In this document: positions 50,967-58,650 of the stretch, in pieces
Layout: the number at the start of each line of letters is the position of its first letter
Numbering within the stretch: the first letter of the stretch is position 1
From: Phenylobacterium sp.
GTDB taxonomy: Bacteria; Pseudomonadota; Alphaproteobacteria; Caulobacterales; Caulobacteraceae
Direction: 5' to 3'
DNA: 64,000 bases
Assembly (NCBI RefSeq): GCF_013822795.1
Contig: NZ_PNLB01000004.1
Coordinates: forward strand, 1-64,000
Translations under genes and position numbers: made by a program
Notes under the pieces: generated by a model
What the model was told of the DNA's origin: nothing
The model's input: only the letters and a program-made list of their open reading frames with translations
The model's database searches: none

Positions 50967-50990
50967 TTACGTAATAAATTTACAACGTAA
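50967..50990. promoter_or_regulatory. Palindrome, candidate TetR operator
   Basis: TTACGT (50967-50972) and ACGTAA (50985-50990) form an interrupted 24-bp dyad; TTACGTAA at 50967-50974 is itself palindromic. It is AT-rich in GC-rich DNA and ends 15 nt before the DUF2855 ATG. Confidence 0.6.
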
Positions 50991-51005
50991 AAAGGCGAGG
51001 AAGCG

Positions 51006-52054
51006 ATGTCGGACTGGGATGTGCTCGTCGCGAAGGACGATTTGCGCAAGATCGAGGTGCGTGAGGCCGCGCCGCGGGCGCCGCTGGCGGACGGCGAGGT
51101 CCGGCTTGAGGTCGAGCGGTTTTCGCTGACCGCCAACAACATCACCTACGGGCTGATCGGCGAGACCTTCGGCTACTGGAAGTTCTTCCCGGCGGAGGGC
51201 GGGCTGGGCCGCATCCCGGTCTGGGGCTTTGCGACGGTGGTCGAATCCAACGCCGCCGATGCTCCGGTCGGCTTGCGGGTGTTCGGCTATCTGCCGATGT
51301 CGAGCAGCTTTGTGGCGAAGCTGGCGCGCAAGGGCGGCGGCTTCATCGACACCTCCGCGCACCGGGCCGAGCTGCCGCCGACCTACAACGCCTATGCCGA
51401 GGCACCCGAGGACGGGATGGACGATCATCGGGCGCTGCTGCGGCCGCTGTTCATGACCTCGTGGCTGCTGGACGACTTCCTGTCCGAGGACGCGTCGCTG
51501 AAGACACTGGTGCTGTCGAGTGCGTCGAGCAAGACGGCCATGGGACTGGCCTGGTTCGCACGGCGGCGCGGCGTGCCGGTGGTGGGGCTGACCTCGCCCG
51601 GCAACGCGCAGACGCTGAGCGGCCTCGGGCTCTATGACCGCATCGTTCCCTACGGCGAGGCGGGATCGCTGAAGGTCGAGGGGCCGGCGGTCTATGTCGA
51701 CTTCGCCGGCGACGCGCAGGTCAACGAGACGGTGCACGCCGCGCTGGGCGAGACGCTGGCGCGCAGCATCATCGTCGGCGGCACCCACTGGAGCGGCGAT
51801 CGCGCGCCGCGCGCCCTGGTTGGTCCGCAGCCGGTGCTGTTCTTCGCGCCCGACCAGATCCCAAGCGCGCGGCCGAATGGGGCCAGCAGGAGCTGGACCA
51901 ACGGTTCGTTACGGCGCTGCGCGAGTTCGTGGCCGACGCCGGCTGGCTGAAGCTCAAGCAATCGACCGGGCCCGACGGTCTTCTGGCCGCCTATCGCGAG
52001 GTGCTGGAAGGCCGGGCCCGACCCGACGAAGGACACATCATTCGACCGGCGTGA
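51006..52054 (+). pseudogene. DUF2855 protein, frameshifted near the 3' end
   Basis: The frame from ATG 51006 reads as a DUF2855 (alcohol-dehydrogenase-like fold) protein through FFAPDQI at 51858-51860. It then degenerates to 'PSARPNGASRSW' and stops at 51950. From 51863 a second frame resumes sensible sequence (AAG CGC GCG GCC GAA: KRAAEWGQQELDQRF, later FVADAGWLKLKQSTGPDGLL) and stops at 52054, 24 nt before the next ATG. One missing base near 51861-51863 explains this. It may be a real loss of function or an assembly error. DUF2855 genes often accompany carotenoid oxygenases. Confidence 0.75.
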
Positions 52055-52078
52055 AGCCGGCCAAAGAGGAGGAAGACC

Positions 52079-53470
52079 ATGGACGGCGATGTTCGCATCA
52101 ACCCCTACCTGTCCGGTAACTTCGCGCCGGTCCGCAGCGAGGACGACTTCGAGCTGACGGTGACCGGGGAGATCCCCAAGGGCCTGCGCGGCACCCTCTA
52201 TCGCACCGGCCCCAACCCGCAGTTCGAACCGCGCGGCGAGTACCACTGGTTCTCGGGCGACGGCATGATCCACGCCTTCCATGTCGAGGACGGCAAGGTC
52301 AGCTACCGCAACCGCTATGTTCGCACGCCCAAGTGGGAGGCGGAGAACGCCGCCGGTCGGGCGCTGTGGGGCGCGTTCGGCAATCCGGCGACCACCGATC
52401 CGAGCGTCCTGGGCAAGGACAGCGGCGGGGTGGCCAACACCAACATCGTCTTCCACGCCGGCAAGCTGCTGGCCCTGGAAGAGGGCCACATGCCCTTCGA
52501 GATGCAGCCGCGGACCTTGGAGTCGAAGGGCCCGGTCGAGCAGTACAAGGGCCGCGTCACCGCCCACCCGAAGATCGATCCGAAGACCGGCGAGATGGTC
52601 TGGTTCGGCTATGGCATCGGGCCGATGCCGTTCGGCACGGGGATCAGCTATGGCGTCACCGACGCCAGCGGCAAGGTCGTGCGGCGCGACGACTTCGAGG
52701 CGCCCTATTCCTCGATGATCCACGACTTCCTGGTCACCAATAACTACGTGCTGTTCCCGGTGCTGCCGCTGACCGGCAGCATGCAGCGGGCCATGAGCGG
52801 CCTGCCGGCCTACGCCTGGGAGCCCGACAAGGGCAGCCACGTGGCGGTGATGCGTCGCGACGCCGACGTCTCGACCATCCGCTGGTTCAACGCCCCGCCG
52901 TCTTACGTCTTCCACCCGATGAACGCCTGGGAGGAGGACGGCAAGATCATCGCCGACGTGTTCCGCTATGACAGCGCCCCGCTGTTCCCGAACGCGGACG
53001 GGTCGCCCGGCGCCAAGGCTGCGGCCCGGCTGGTGCGCTGGACCTTCGACCTGAGCGGCGCCTCCGACGCCATCAAGGAAGAGGCGATCGACGACCTGGA
53101 CGGCGAGTTCCCGCGGTTCGACGAGCGGCATGCGGGCCTGGCCTATCGGCACGGCTGGTACGCGGCCGATCCCAGCAACGCCAAGACCATCAAGCAGACG
53201 GCGATCGCACACCTGGACCTCAAGACCGGCAAGCGCCAGGTCTATGAGCTGTCGGGCGGCGACATGACGTCGGAGCCGGTGTTCACCCCGCGCTCAGGCA
53301 GCGCCGACGAGGGCGACGGCTGGGTCACCGCGGTGGTCTGGCGGGCGGCCGAGAACCGCAGCGACTTCGTGGTGTTCGACGCCCAGGACATCGCCAAGGG
53401 CCCGATCGGGACCGCGCACCTGCCGCGCCGGGTTCCGTTCGGCTTCCACGGCAACTGGGTGGCGGAGTAG
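52079..53470 (+). CDS. Carotenoid oxygenase family (RPE65/lignostilbene dioxygenase-like)
   Basis: 463 residues. The four iron-ligand histidines of the seven-bladed propeller are visible: His163 (TAHPK), His215 (SMIHDF), His279 (VFHPMN) and His457 (GFHGNW). FSGDGMIHAF and YRTGPNPQF are family hallmarks. These enzymes cleave double bonds in carotenoids or stilbenes such as lignin-derived dimers. AGAGGAGGAAG precedes the ATG. It is the second gene after the frameshifted DUF2855 gene, under a divergent TetR. Confidence 0.93.
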   Translation: MDGDVRINPYLSGNFAPVRSEDDFELTVTGEIPKGLRGTLYRTGPNPQFEPRGEYHWFSGDGMIHAFHVEDGKVSYRNRYVRTPKWEAENAAGRALWGAFGNPATTDPSVLGKDSGGVANTNIVFHAGKLLALEEGHMPFEMQPRTLESKGPVEQYKGRVTAHPKIDPKTGEMVWFGYGIGPMPFGTGISYGVTDASGKVVRRDDFEAPYSSMIHDFLVTNNYVLFPVLPLTGSMQRAMSGLPAYAWEPDKGSHVAVMRRDADVSTIRWFNAPPSYVFHPMNAWEEDGKIIADVFRYDSAPLFPNADGSPGAKAAARLVRWTFDLSGASDAIKEEAIDDLDGEFPRFDERHAGLAYRHGWYAADPSNAKTIKQTAIAHLDLKTGKRQVYELSGGDMTSEPVFTPRSGSADEGDGWVTAVVWRAAENRSDFVVFDAQDIAKGPIGTAHLPRRVPFGFHGNWVAE

Positions 53471-53480
53471 GCCGCTCAAA

Positions 53481-53592
53481 TTGCTCCCCCGCTGGGGGAG
53501 CTGTCAGCGAAGCTGACTGAGGGGGACTGCTGAATCCGTAGTCCCCCTCCGTCTCGCCTTCGGCGATCCACCTCCCCCAGCGGGGGAGGAAC
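53481..53592. repeat. Dispersed multi-hairpin element, family 1, copy C
   Basis: Shortest full copy. Stem 2 GTCAGC/GCTGAC has a 3-nt loop, stem 3 GGGGGACT/AGTCCCCC, and stem 4 TCGCC/GGCGA replaces the TCGGCGC/GCGCCGA of copies A and B with pairing retained. It lies after carotenoid oxygenase and before a same-strand oxidoreductase gene. Confidence 0.85.
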
Positions 53593-53649
53593 TGGAAGCT
53601 TGCGCCGCCTTCGCCTAGACCTGTCGCCCTGACACGAAGCGGAGGCGTC

Positions 53650-54630
53650 ATGCGGGCGATCTGGTACGACCGGACGGGACCGGCGCGCGAGGTGCTGCAC
53701 CTGGGCGACCGGCCGACGCCGCAGCCGGGGCAGGGCCAGGCGCTGATCCGGGTGCGGGCCTCGGGGGTCAATCCGTCCGACGCCGGCATGCGGGCGGGAC
53801 CGGCGCCGATGGCCTATCCGCGCATCACCCCCAACAGCGACGGGGCCGGCGTGGTCGAGGCGGTCGGGCCGGGCGTCGCCGAAAGCTGGGTCGGCAAGCG
53901 GGTCTGGTTCTACAACGGCCAGCGCAACGGCCGAGCGTTCGGCTCGGCGGCCGAGTACATCGAACTGGATGTCGACCTCTTAAGCGAGCTGCCGGAGGCG
54001 GTGTCGTTCGCGGAAGGCGCGACCCTGGGCATCCCCTGCATGACCGCGCATCGCAGTCTGTTCCTGGCCGGGCCGGTGCAGGGACGCACCGTGCTGGTCA
54101 CCGGCGGGGCCGGGGCGGTCGGCCACTACGCGGTGCAGCTGGCGGCCTGGGCCGGCGCGACCGTGATCGCCACGGTGAGCTCGGAGGAAAAGGCGCAGCG
54201 GGCCCGCGAGGGCGGGGCGCATCATGTCATCGACTACCGGCGTGAGGACGTCGCCGCGCGGGTGCGGGAATTGACGGGCGGCGAGGGGGTGCATCACGTG
54301 GTCGAGGTCGACTTCGGCGGCAACCTGGCCTCGACCCTGGCCAGCCTGCGCATGAACGGCTCGATCGCCTACTACGCCACCAAGGGGAACCGTGAGCCGG
54401 TGGTCCCGGCCGGGGCGGCCATGGGCCTCAATCTGCAGATCAACAGCGTCTACCTGCCGGTGTCGCCGCACGAGGCGCGGCGGCGCGCGCAGGCCGACAT
54501 CACCCGCTGGATCGGAACCGGCGGGCGGATGCTGTCGGTGGCCGGGCGCTTCCCGCTGGAGGACTGCGCGGGGGCGCACGAGCTGGTCGAAAGCGGCGGC
54601 AAGGTCGGCACTGTGGTGGTCGAACCGTGA
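53650..54630 (+). CDS. Zinc-free MDR oxidoreductase (NADPH:quinone reductase-like)
   Basis: 326 residues. GroES-like N-terminal domain (VRASGVNPSDAGMRAG, ITPNSDGAGVVEAVGPGV) and Rossmann domain with VLVTGGAGAVGHYAVQLAAW. The catalytic-zinc Cys/His set is missing, as in quinone oxidoreductases (Qor, zeta-crystallin). It reduces quinones or enones with NADPH. GGAGG is seen upstream of the ATG. A SnoaL-like gene overlaps its stop. Confidence 0.88.
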   Translation: MRAIWYDRTGPAREVLHLGDRPTPQPGQGQALIRVRASGVNPSDAGMRAGPAPMAYPRITPNSDGAGVVEAVGPGVAESWVGKRVWFYNGQRNGRAFGSAAEYIELDVDLLSELPEAVSFAEGATLGIPCMTAHRSLFLAGPVQGRTVLVTGGAGAVGHYAVQLAAWAGATVIATVSSEEKAQRAREGGAHHVIDYRREDVAARVRELTGGEGVHHVVEVDFGGNLASTLASLRMNGSIAYYATKGNREPVVPAGAAMGLNLQINSVYLPVSPHEARRRAQADITRWIGTGGRMLSVAGRFPLEDCAGAHELVESGGKVGTVVVEP

Positions 54631-55001
54631 CCGCTCCGGAAGACGCTATCCGCGCACGGCGCAAGCTGACCAACAAGCTGATCGCCGCCCACGACGCGCA
54701 GCGGCTGAAGCCGTTCTTCGCAGCCGACGCCAACCTGATCTCGGGCGAGGGCGGGCTCTTGATGGGCGCGCCGGCGATCATCGCCGCGTTCGAGGCGCAG
54801 TTCGTCGATCCGAGCTTCGTAACCTATCTGCGGACGACGCAGAGCGTGACGTTGGCGGCGGACGGGACGCGCGCCGCCGAGGCTGGGACCTGGCTGGCGA
54901 CCTGGAAGGACCAGACTGCGACCGGGCCGTATCTGGCCGCCTGGAAGAAGGTGGTCGGCCAGTGGGTGATCGAGAGCGAGACGTTTGTGACCACCGGCTA
55001 G
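54627..55001 (+). CDS. SnoaL/NTF2-like (DUF4440-type) protein
   Basis: 124 residues with the cone-shaped alpha+beta NTF2-like pattern: helix KLTNKLIAAHDAQRLKPFFA, GEGGLLMGAPAIIAAFEAQF, and strands TRAAEAGTWLATWK and QWVIESETFV. The family includes small isomerases and lumazine-like binding proteins; no catalytic residues can be assigned. The start is GTG 54627, overlapping the oxidoreductase stop (GTGA). Its stop overlaps that of the convergent membrane gene. Confidence 0.72.
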   Translation: MTAPEDAIRARRKLTNKLIAAHDAQRLKPFFAADANLISGEGGLLMGAPAIIAAFEAQFVDPSFVTYLRTTQSVTLAADGTRAAEAGTWLATWKDQTATGPYLAAWKKVVGQWVIESETFVTTG

Positions 55002-55621
55002 GGCGGGGCCTGGACGGCGCCGGGGGCGCTGGCGCGCATCACCTCGGCGAGTTGTTCAAGGGGCTGCTGAGAGATGGTGATCGCGCCGCTGCGTGGGCGG
55101 TCGATGTCGAGGATCAGCACCAGGGCGATGGTCAGCAGCAGCACCAGCATGTTGGCGGCGATCCGGTGGTGCTTGCCGGTGTACTGCAGCACATAGCCGA
55201 GCATGACGCAGGATAGCGCGGCGTAGACCAGCAGCACGCTGATCACCCGGCCGGGGATGTGTGAGGTCCGCGCCTCGGCCCGAGCGGCGGCGAGGTTGAA
55301 ACTGGTTTCCAGGCTGTTGCGCAGATCGGGGCCGAGGAACTCCGGCTCGCGCGTGCGACTGGCGGCGGTGGCGGCGATCCAGAGCTCCTCGCGCATCCGG
55401 GCGGTCTGGACCAGCGGCGGGGCCGAGGTGTCGGCCTCTGACCAGGTCAGGCGGTGGTCGACATATCGCTGGAGCAGGCCATTCATGCGCTCGCGGTCGG
55501 GAGACGGCATCAACCGCGTTTGCAGCCAGACGATCGACAGCGCATTGGCTTCTTCCAGCACCAGTCCGCGGCGGGTCTCGAACCGTTCGAGCGCGAGTGA
55601 AAAGGTGAACCCCAGCAGCAA
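54998..55621 (-). CDS. Membrane protein (DUF4239-like), N-terminus unresolved
   Basis: From TTG 55621 there are 207 residues with TM segments near the start and at about 130-175. The same frame stays open and protein-like upstream to about 55800, encoding another TM helix (LGLIGVGVFALLIACVEFGF) and a linker (GRKQLERVGRS). No ATG, GTG or TTG is available there. A start in another frame lies at 55850, followed by a run of five C; with four, it would read [16 protein letters not shown] and join this frame. The gene is therefore either frameshifted or uses a rare start. Function unknown. Confidence 0.5.
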   Translation of the reverse strand: MLLGFTFSLALERFETRRGLVLEEANALSIVWLQTRLMPSPDRERMNGLLQRYVDHRLTWSEADTSAPPLVQTARMREELWIAATAASRTREPEFLGPDLRNSLETSFNLAAARAEARTSHIPGRVISVLLVYAALSCVMLGYVLQYTGKHHRIAANMLVLLLTIALVLILDIDRPRSGAITISQQPLEQLAEVMRASAPGAVQAPP

Positions 55622-55914
55622 GGCCAGCAGGCCGAGCGCGGCTGACAGCAGGAAGCTCTCGCCCTCACGCGAGACGGCGGTGCTGCGGCCAACGCGTTCG
55701 AGTTGCTTGCGGCCGAAGAAGCCGAACTCGACGCAAGCGATGAGCAGCGCGAAGACGCCGACCCCGATCAGCCCAAGCGGCGCGTGTTCCCAGATGGCCC
55801 GGCCCTCCCCGCGGCGCTTGCGGCGCAGCTTGTTGGTGTAACGGGGGCATGTCGAGGCGGTTCCAGGCGCACGGCGACGATTGAACCGTCTGCGCCGCGC
55901 GGCTATGAAGGGGC

Positions 55915-55971
55915 ATGGTTCGCACCTTTGCAGCCCTTCTTGCGCGACTTACCGGCGGCCGCCGGATCTAA
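55915..55971 (+). CDS. Possible leucine-containing leader peptide upstream of leuA
   Basis: An 18-codon ORF ([18 protein letters not shown]) ends 71 nt before leuA. It has three CTT leucine codons, two adjacent. It lies in the otherwise gene-free stretch 55851-56042, which has GC-rich potential stems (for example GGCTG...CAGCC at about 55975-56002). No T-tract terminator is evident, so attenuation is only a possibility. Confidence 0.25.
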   Translation: MVRTFAALLARLTGGRRI

Positions 55972-56042
55972 TCGGCTGCCCCGGCGGCGGCACGCCAGCC
56001 TCATCGACATTCGTAACTGCCCGCCTCCCAGAGAGCTGCACC

Positions 56043-57710
56043 ATGCTGCGCGACCCTTCCGTCAAATATCGTCCGTTCCCGCAAGTTCACCTGCCCGACC
56101 GCCAGTGGCCGTCGAAGACCATCACCAAGGCGCCGCGCTGGCTGTCGACCGATCTGCGCGACGGCAACCAGGCGCTGGCCGACCCGATGAACGCCGAGAA
56201 GAAGCAGCGCTTCTTCGACCTGCTGGTCGGGATCGGGGCCAAGGAGATCGAGGTCGGCTTTCCGTCGGCGGGCGCCACCGAGTTCGATTTCATCCGCGGG
56301 CTGATCGAGCAGGGCCGCGTGCCCGACGACGTGATGATCCAGGTGCTGACCCAGTCGCGGCGCGACCTGATCGAGACCAGCTTCGCGGCCCTGGAGGGCG
56401 CACGGACGGCGACGGTGCATCTCTACAACGCCGTCTCGCCGGTCTGGCGCGAGGTGGTGTTCGGGCTGGACCGGGCGGGCGTGAAGGCGCTGGCGGTCGA
56501 GGGCGTCAGCATCATGCGCGAGCAGGCCGAGCGGCGGCCGGGCACCGACTGGCGCTATGAGTACAGCCCCGAGACGTTCTCGACCGCCGAGCTGGAGTTC
56601 AGCCTGGAGGTCTGCGAGGCGGTGCTGGACGTGCTGGAGCCGACGCCAGAGCGGCCGGTGATCCTGAACCTGCCGGCGACGGTCGAGGCGGCGAGCCCGA
56701 ACATCTACGCCGACCAGATCGAGTGGATGTGCCGCCACATCTCGCGGCGCGACAGCGTGGTCATCTCGCTGCATCCGCACAACGACCGCGGCACCGGGGT
56801 GGCGGCGGCCGAGCTGGGGCTGATGGCCGGCGCCGACCGCATCGAGGGCTGCCTGTTCGGCAACGGCGAGCGCACCGGCAATGTCGACCTGGTGACCCTG
56901 GCGCTGAACCTCTACACGCAGGGCGTCGATCCGGGGCTGGACTTCTCGGACATGGAGAGCGTCGTCAAGACGGTCGAGTATTGCAACCAGCTGCCGGTGC
57001 ATCCGCGCCATCCCTATGCCGGCGAGCTGGTGTTCACGGCGTTTTCGGGCAGCCACCAGGACGCGATCAAGAAGGGCTTCGACGCCCAGGCCAAGCGCAA
57101 CGACCAGCTGTGGGCGATGCCCTACTTGCCAATCGACCCGGCCGACCTGGGCGGCAGCTACGAGGCGGTGATCCGGGTCAACTCGCAGTCCGGCAAGGGC
57201 GGCGTCGCCTGGGTGCTGCAGCAGGACAAGGGCCTGAAGCTGCCCAAGCCGATGCAGGCCGATTTCAGCCGTGTGGTGCAGCAACTGGCCGACGAGACCA
57301 GCCGCGAGCTGGCGACGGCCGATATCTGGGAGGCGTTCGAGCGCGCCTATCACCTGACCCCGGGCCAGCGTTTCGAACTGGTCAGCTTCGAGGAGTCGGG
57401 CGTCTCGCGGGTGGACAATCAGCGGGTGTTCGTCGGGCAACTGCGGCTGGACGGGCGCGAGATGACCATCCGCGGGCGGGGCAACGGGCTGATCTCGGGG
57501 CTGCTGGCGGCGCTGGCGCACGACTGCGGGCTGAAGCTGGACGTCGCCGACTTCCAGGAGCACGCGATCGGGGCGGGCAGCGATGCGATGGCCGCGGCGT
57601 TTGTCCAGTGCCGGACTACCGACGGACGGACCGTGTTCGGGGTGGGGATGGACGCCGATGTGGCGACGGCTTCGGTGCGGGCGGTGCTCAGCGCGGCGAA
57701 CGGGGTGTGA
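56043..57710 (+). CDS. leuA: 2-isopropylmalate synthase
   Basis: 555 residues, the long LeuA form. Catalytic TIM barrel with [50 protein letters not shown] and [20 protein letters not shown] (metal-binding His pair). The linker and C-terminal LeuA allosteric domain (about 420-555; [19 protein letters not shown]) bind leucine for feedback. It condenses acetyl-CoA with 2-oxoisovalerate. ATG 56043 is preferred to in-frame upstream codons (55881, 55905), which add non-homologous residues. A family 1 hairpin element follows the stop. Confidence 0.93.
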   Translation: MLRDPSVKYRPFPQVHLPDRQWPSKTITKAPRWLSTDLRDGNQALADPMNAEKKQRFFDLLVGIGAKEIEVGFPSAGATEFDFIRGLIEQGRVPDDVMIQVLTQSRRDLIETSFAALEGARTATVHLYNAVSPVWREVVFGLDRAGVKALAVEGVSIMREQAERRPGTDWRYEYSPETFSTAELEFSLEVCEAVLDVLEPTPERPVILNLPATVEAASPNIYADQIEWMCRHISRRDSVVISLHPHNDRGTGVAAAELGLMAGADRIEGCLFGNGERTGNVDLVTLALNLYTQGVDPGLDFSDMESVVKTVEYCNQLPVHPRHPYAGELVFTAFSGSHQDAIKKGFDAQAKRNDQLWAMPYLPIDPADLGGSYEAVIRVNSQSGKGGVAWVLQQDKGLKLPKPMQADFSRVVQQLADETSRELATADIWEAFERAYHLTPGQRFELVSFEESGVSRVDNQRVFVGQLRLDGREMTIRGRGNGLISGLLAALAHDCGLKLDVADFQEHAIGAGSDAMAAAFVQCRTTDGRTVFGVGMDADVATASVRAVLSAANGV

Positions 57711-57716
57711 TGGCAA

Positions 57717-57836
57717 TTGCTCCCCCTCTGGGGGAGCTGGCCGCCGAATGGCGGACTGAGGGGGACTTCTGACTCCGCAGGCCCCCTCCGTCTCGCGGCT
57801 GCGCCGCGATCCACCTCCCCCAGTGGGGGAGGAACT
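57717..57836. repeat. Dispersed multi-hairpin element, family 1, copy D
   Basis: Stem 2 here is CCGCC/GGCGG, replacing GTCAGC/GCTGAC, and stem 4 is CGCGGC/GCCGCG, both with pairing kept. Constant blocks are as in copies A-C. It sits 6 nt after the leuA stop. Confidence 0.85.
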
Positions 57837-57846
57837 TGAGGCGGGC

Positions 57847-57941
57847 CGCTCATCCGGGTGAAGGCCGGGGTCCAGCGCATCGACCGAGCCGGTGACCGAC
57901 TCCAAGCACGGTCGTGGGCCCCGGCCTTCGCCAGGATGAGC
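57847..57941. repeat. Long imperfect palindrome, dispersed family 2 copy
   Basis: CGCTCATCCGGGTGAAGGCC continuing GGGGTCCA is mirrored by TGGGCCCCGGCCTTCGCCAG continuing GATGAGCG. It is related to the palindrome at 8307-8420 (shared CTCATCC...GGATGAG ends and G-AAAGCCGGG core). It touches the tonB stop and follows copy D by 10 nt. Confidence 0.65.
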
Positions 57942-57942
57942 G

Positions 57943-58650
57943 TCAGCGGGTGATGAAGAACTCCACCGGGGTGGAGACTTCGATCCGTTCGCCGCGCACG
58001 GTGTGCGGGGCGCCGGGGAAGGGGTTGGAGCGGTCCAGCATGGCCATGGCCTCGGCGTCGAGGCTGGCGTAGCCGGACGAGCGGGTGACGTCGCCGCCGA
58101 GCAGACGGCCCTGGCGATCGACCGCGAAATGCACATGCACGACGCCCTCCTCGCGGCGCATGCGCGCGCGCTTGGGGTAGGTCTTGTGCGCCTCCAGCCA
58201 GGCGCGCAGGCGCGAGGCGTAGTCGGTGCTGGAGCCGTTCTTGGCGTCGATGTCGAGGCCGTCGCGGGTTCCTTGCCGCTGAGCGACCGCGGCCGGGGCC
58301 GGAGGGCCCAGGGCGGCGGCGACCTGGGCCGGCGCCGGCGACGGGGCCGGCGCGGCCGCAGCGGCGGCGGACGACGCGGCGGGCGCCTCCCGCGGCTGGG
58401 GCGGCGTGGGCTGGGCGGCGGAAGACGTCGGCGCAGGCTCCCGAGGAGGGGAGGAAGGGGCCTGCGCCGACGTGGGGAGCGGGGCGTTATTCGCGCCGCC
58501 CCGGACCTGAACCAATTCCGCCATCACCACGGTCTCGTCCCACACGGGCGGGTCGTCAGCGGCCGAGCGCATGACCAGGGCGATAAGGCCGAGGTTCAGC
58601 GCCGCGGAGACCGCGAAGGCGACCGTGCGTGTGGGCGTGACCGCGAACAT
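57943..58650 (-). CDS. TonB-family energy transducer
   Basis: 235 residues. One N-terminal TM helix (about 8-27), a Pro/Ala-rich periplasm-spanning linker (about 55-125), and a C-terminal TonB domain (YPKRARMRREEGVVHVHFAV, SSGYASLDAEAMAMLDRSNP). It carries proton-motive energy from ExbBD to the outer membrane. Its ATG overlaps the receptor stop by one base, so it is the dedicated partner of that receptor. exbB/exbD are not in the window. Confidence 0.9.
   Translation of the reverse strand: MFAVTPTRTVAFAVSAALNLGLIALVMRSAADDPPVWDETVVMAELVQVRGGANNAPLPTSAQAPSSPPREPAPTSSAAQPTPPQPREAPAASSAAAAAAPAPSPAPAQVAAALGPPAPAAVAQRQGTRDGLDIDAKNGSSTDYASRLRAWLEAHKTYPKRARMRREEGVVHVHFAVDRQGRLLGGDVTRSSGYASLDAEAMAMLDRSNPFPGAPHTVRGERIEVSTPVEFFITR

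Noticed and set aside
56001..58136. 711-codon minus-strand frame over leuA
   Set aside because: Shadow of leuA; the only protein-like part is the true TonB tail in its own frame.
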